Shown: piece by piece, positions 4,771 to 6,704 of the stretch | How the letters are laid out: every line of letters starts with the position of its first letter | How positions within the stretch are numbered: the first letter of the stretch is position 1 | NCBI GenBank assembly: GCA_026786125.1 | Contig: JAJAYU010000356.1 | Span: forward strand, 1 to 6,704 | Source of the DNA: Chamaesiphon sp. | Lineage (GTDB): Bacteria > Cyanobacteriota > Cyanobacteriia > Cyanobacteriales > Chamaesiphonaceae | Direction: 5' to 3' | DNA: 6,704 nt | Made by a program: the position numbers and the translations under genes | Notes under the pieces: model-generated | What the model was told of the DNA's origin: nothing | What the model saw: only the letters and a program-made list of their open reading frames with translations | Databases searched by the model: none

Positions 4771-6432
4771 TTATTCACCTTCTTCGGTACCGTTCCATTG
4801 ACTGATACGGAACACAACAAACTCCGCAGGTCGGACTGGACAAACACCAACTTCAATATATAACCGACCTAACATCCGACTTTCGGGGGGATTTAATTCC
4901 TCATCGCATTTGACATAAAATGCTTGTTCTGGGGAAGACCCAAATAAGCCACCTTCGCGCCAAACTCGTTCTAAGAAATTACTAATAATCCGTTTGATTC
5001 GCGCCCAGAGATCTTCATCATTGGGTTCAAATACTGCCCACTGGGTACCTAGTTCGATCGATTTTTCGATATAACTCATTAAGCGGCGGACACTGATGTA
5101 ACGCCATTCGGTTTTGTCGGGTTCGACTAAAGTCCGTGCACCCCAGATCCGAATACCACGATTGGGGAAGCTGCGAATGCAATTGATACCCAATGGGTTT
5201 AATAGTTCCTGTTCGCGGAAATTAGAGTCGTATCCCAGTCCAATTACGCCCCGTGGGACTTCATTGGCTGGAGCCTTGTAAACGCCCCGCGTCTCATCTG
5301 TCCGACCCCAGACACCCATCATGTGACCGCAAGGCGGCACGAGAATCGGTCTGCCACCATTACGGGGGTTAGCGACCTTAATCCAGGGATAGTAGAGGGC
5401 GGCAAACATCGATCGACGGTTGAATTGTGCCAACCAGTTTGCCACTTCTTGCGGTTTGACAAAATTGGGGGGCGGGTCGAGTAAAACCATCCGGTTGGGA
5501 GGATTGGGGATGTCACCAGCAGCGGCACCTTCGCACATGCTAATCACCAGTTCCATGATGCCATGTACCTGTTCTAGGTTCATGACTTGGGCTTCATACA
5601 CCCGCATCAGGTCGGGACAGGCGATCATTGTAATTTCGTCGATCTCAAATAGACCGCGCACCCCAGTTCTGTCGTCCCGAATGCCCTCTAATTCGACCGC
5701 AAATCGATCGGGTGAGGAAGTTGCGAGGGGGGGAGCTAATTCAAACTGTCCTTTAGCTGGGCGGCGGGCGAGGGGCTGTCCGGTGCGGGCGGTATCTTCG
5801 GCGGTGACGTACATCGAAGCTCTCAATGCTTCTAGGGCATAGGTAGCGACTTGAGCGGTCGCTTCCTGATTCATCGTCAAATTATCGTATCGCTCTAGCA
5901 CTTCTTCGCCGCGCTGGATTTGGATCGAAAAATATTCACCAGTATTCGGCGGAGCTTCGCCTTCCGTCCCCTCTGGAAGAGCGCGAGGAATGCTATCAGT
6001 AATTAACACCATGACGGTTCCACCCGCAATTTGCTCTGGGCGCAGCGTCAAATTAATTGAAGGGCGATTGCCGCGTCCGGTTAGTTGCCTGGTAACTGGT
6101 TCGGGCGTTCTCGGCCTGGGCGCACCTGGGAGCTGAGTCCCGATACTCGTCACCCAACAGCGACCGCCACCATTCATAAAATAGCCGTAAACCGAAAAGG
6201 GTAGATAAGCATTGAAATCTGTAAAACCATCTGAATTGGGACGGGAAAAATAGTTGAGATACTGCGTCCAATTGGTAATCAGCATCGGCTTAAATAACTC
6301 AGCATCACCCCGAACGTCTTCGGTGAAGCCGATAAAACCAGCAATTGCCGTACTGACCCCTTCTACTGGTCGGCTACCGCGATCTACCTCTTCAACGTAG
6401 ACCCCAGGTGCAAAATAATCAAGTCTAGCCAT
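4771..6432 (-). CDS. Contractile tail sheath protein (eCIS / phage tail sheath family)
   Basis: This 553-residue protein is the contractile outer sheath. Sheath subunits form the helical tube whose contraction drives the inner tube through a target membrane. The N-terminus is typical of the family: FAPGVYVEEVDRG at residues 7-19, then the small hydrophobic GFIGFTE strand at 32-38. Other family marks are a YFMNGGGRCWV segment at 84-94, a variable insert at about 105-245, and a core block at about 262-440 with an acidic turn near DLMRVYE and WGARTL at 430-435. The C-terminal domain at about 440-545 has YISVRRLMSYIEKSI at 445-459 and ends with PAEFVVFRISQ, the strand donated to neighbouring subunits. 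The ATG start is supported by GGAG eight bases upstream. Length fits a single-sheath system. Afp and PVC carry three sheath paralogues, but only one is visible here. The variable insert is more GC-rich than neighbouring genes. Confidence 0.96.
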   Translation of the reverse strand: MARLDYFAPGVYVEEVDRGSRPVEGVSTAIAGFIGFTEDVRGDAELFKPMLITNWTQYLNYFSRPNSDGFTDFNAYLPFSVYGYFMNGGGRCWVTSIGTQLPGAPRPRTPEPVTRQLTGRGNRPSINLTLRPEQIAGGTVMVLITDSIPRALPEGTEGEAPPNTGEYFSIQIQRGEEVLERYDNLTMNQEATAQVATYALEALRASMYVTAEDTARTGQPLARRPAKGQFELAPPLATSSPDRFAVELEGIRDDRTGVRGLFEIDEITMIACPDLMRVYEAQVMNLEQVHGIMELVISMCEGAAAGDIPNPPNRMVLLDPPPNFVKPQEVANWLAQFNRRSMFAALYYPWIKVANPRNGGRPILVPPCGHMMGVWGRTDETRGVYKAPANEVPRGVIGLGYDSNFREQELLNPLGINCIRSFPNRGIRIWGARTLVEPDKTEWRYISVRRLMSYIEKSIELGTQWAVFEPNDEDLWARIKRIISNFLERVWREGGLFGSSPEQAFYVKCDEELNPPESRMLGRLYIEVGVCPVRPAEFVVFRISQWNGTEEGE

Positions 6433-6458
6433 GCAAATATCTCCAATCTAGTAAGATT

Positions 6459-6704
6459 TTATGATGTCGGAGTCAGTGAAATTTCTTTAAAAGTGTGCGC
6501 TCGATCGTCTACCAAAGCATTGACATTTTGAGATAAGTATTCAGGACAATTTAGTTGTAAAACATAGTTACCTAAATCCAAATCCTCAAAAAAGAATAAT
6601 CCTTCAGCATTACTGGTTGTGAATTTTTCTCGACCGACGATCGAAATTTCCACATCGGGTAGCGGCGAATTGGAGATCGAACTCCTGACGATGCCACCAA
6701 TTGA
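6459..6704 (-). CDS. Carboxypeptidase-regulatory-like domain protein, C-terminal part (probable eCIS cap, Pvc16-like); 5' end outside window
   Basis: This is the 3' end of a gene entering from beyond 6704. The frame is open to the window edge, giving 81 visible residues and a TAA stop. The visible part is one small beta-sandwich of the carboxypeptidase-regulatory-like type. It shows the family signature: GGIV at the start, then PLPDVEISIVG, TTSNAEGLFFFEDL, and GNYVLQL. This fold usually acts as a binding or spacer module, not as an enzyme. Directly upstream of the sheath gene, with a 26-base gap, contractile injection loci often carry the cap or terminator protein (Pvc16/Afp16, DUF4255). Some DUF4255 proteins, as I recall, end in such a sandwich, so I infer that this is the cap that closes tube and sheath. 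The DUF4255 part is not visible. The internal GTG at 6653 is not the start, because the domain begins upstream of it. Confidence 0.75.
   Translation of the reverse strand, partial: SIGGIVRSSISNSPLPDVEISIVGREKFTTSNAEGLFFFEDLDLGNYVLQLNCPEYLSQNVNALVDDRAHTFKEISLTPTS

Noticed and set aside
5319..5528. Minus-strand 69-residue frame inside the sheath gene
   Set aside because: It is another frame of the conserved sheath sequence, with no family pattern.
5420..5842. 140-residue plus-strand reading frame inside the sheath gene
   Set aside because: It lies opposite the conserved sheath core, has no recognisable domain and has no ribosome binding site that I can see.
1..6704. CRISPR array, insertion sequence, rRNA or phage integrase
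   Set aside because: No regularly spaced identical repeats, transposase, rRNA sequence or integrase motif was seen on either strand.

Overview
The window looks like cyanobacterial chromosome. The hexamer CGATCG, the core of the cyanobacterial highly iterated palindrome HIP1, occurs about 29 times by hand count where about one is expected. The last gene also encodes a COP23-family protein, a family I know only from cyanobacteria. All supported genes lie on the minus strand, so the transcriptional order runs from high to low coordinates.

From 6704 down to 805 is one compact gene train encoding part of a contractile injection system (phage-tail-like, eCIS or thylakoid-anchored type). In order it encodes: the C-terminal end of a protein with a carboxypeptidase-regulatory-like beta-sandwich, probably the Pvc16-like cap (6704-6459); the contractile sheath (6432-4771); the main inner-tube protein (4730-4275); a second tube-family protein that probably joins tube to baseplate (TTG start, 4253-3714); two tandem paralogues of a small tail-assembly-like protein (3702-3346 and 3331-2951); a 48-residue DUF6760-like protein (2954-2808); and a 668-residue FHA protein (2811-805). 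The last three genes are joined by two ATGA stop/start overlaps. The spike, baseplate wedge, tape measure, ATPase and fibre genes are not in the window and must lie upstream or elsewhere.

The most unusual gene is the FHA protein. It has an N-terminal phosphothreonine-reading FHA domain and about 430 residues of very acidic, repeat-built linker. Its C-terminal domain of about 120 residues aligns by eye with methylglyoxal synthase (MgsA) but lacks the catalytic Asp and most phosphate-binding positions. I infer a signalling or scaffold protein that ties phosphorylation, and perhaps a metabolite, to the injection machine.

From 804 to 702 is a spacer with an imperfect hairpin and no convincing promoter or intrinsic terminator. 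From 701 to 57 is a secreted COP23-domain protein (GTG start, signal peptide, six cysteines), probably not part of the machine. Positions 1-56 hold a short GC-rich palindromic sequence resembling dispersed cyanobacterial intergenic repeats.
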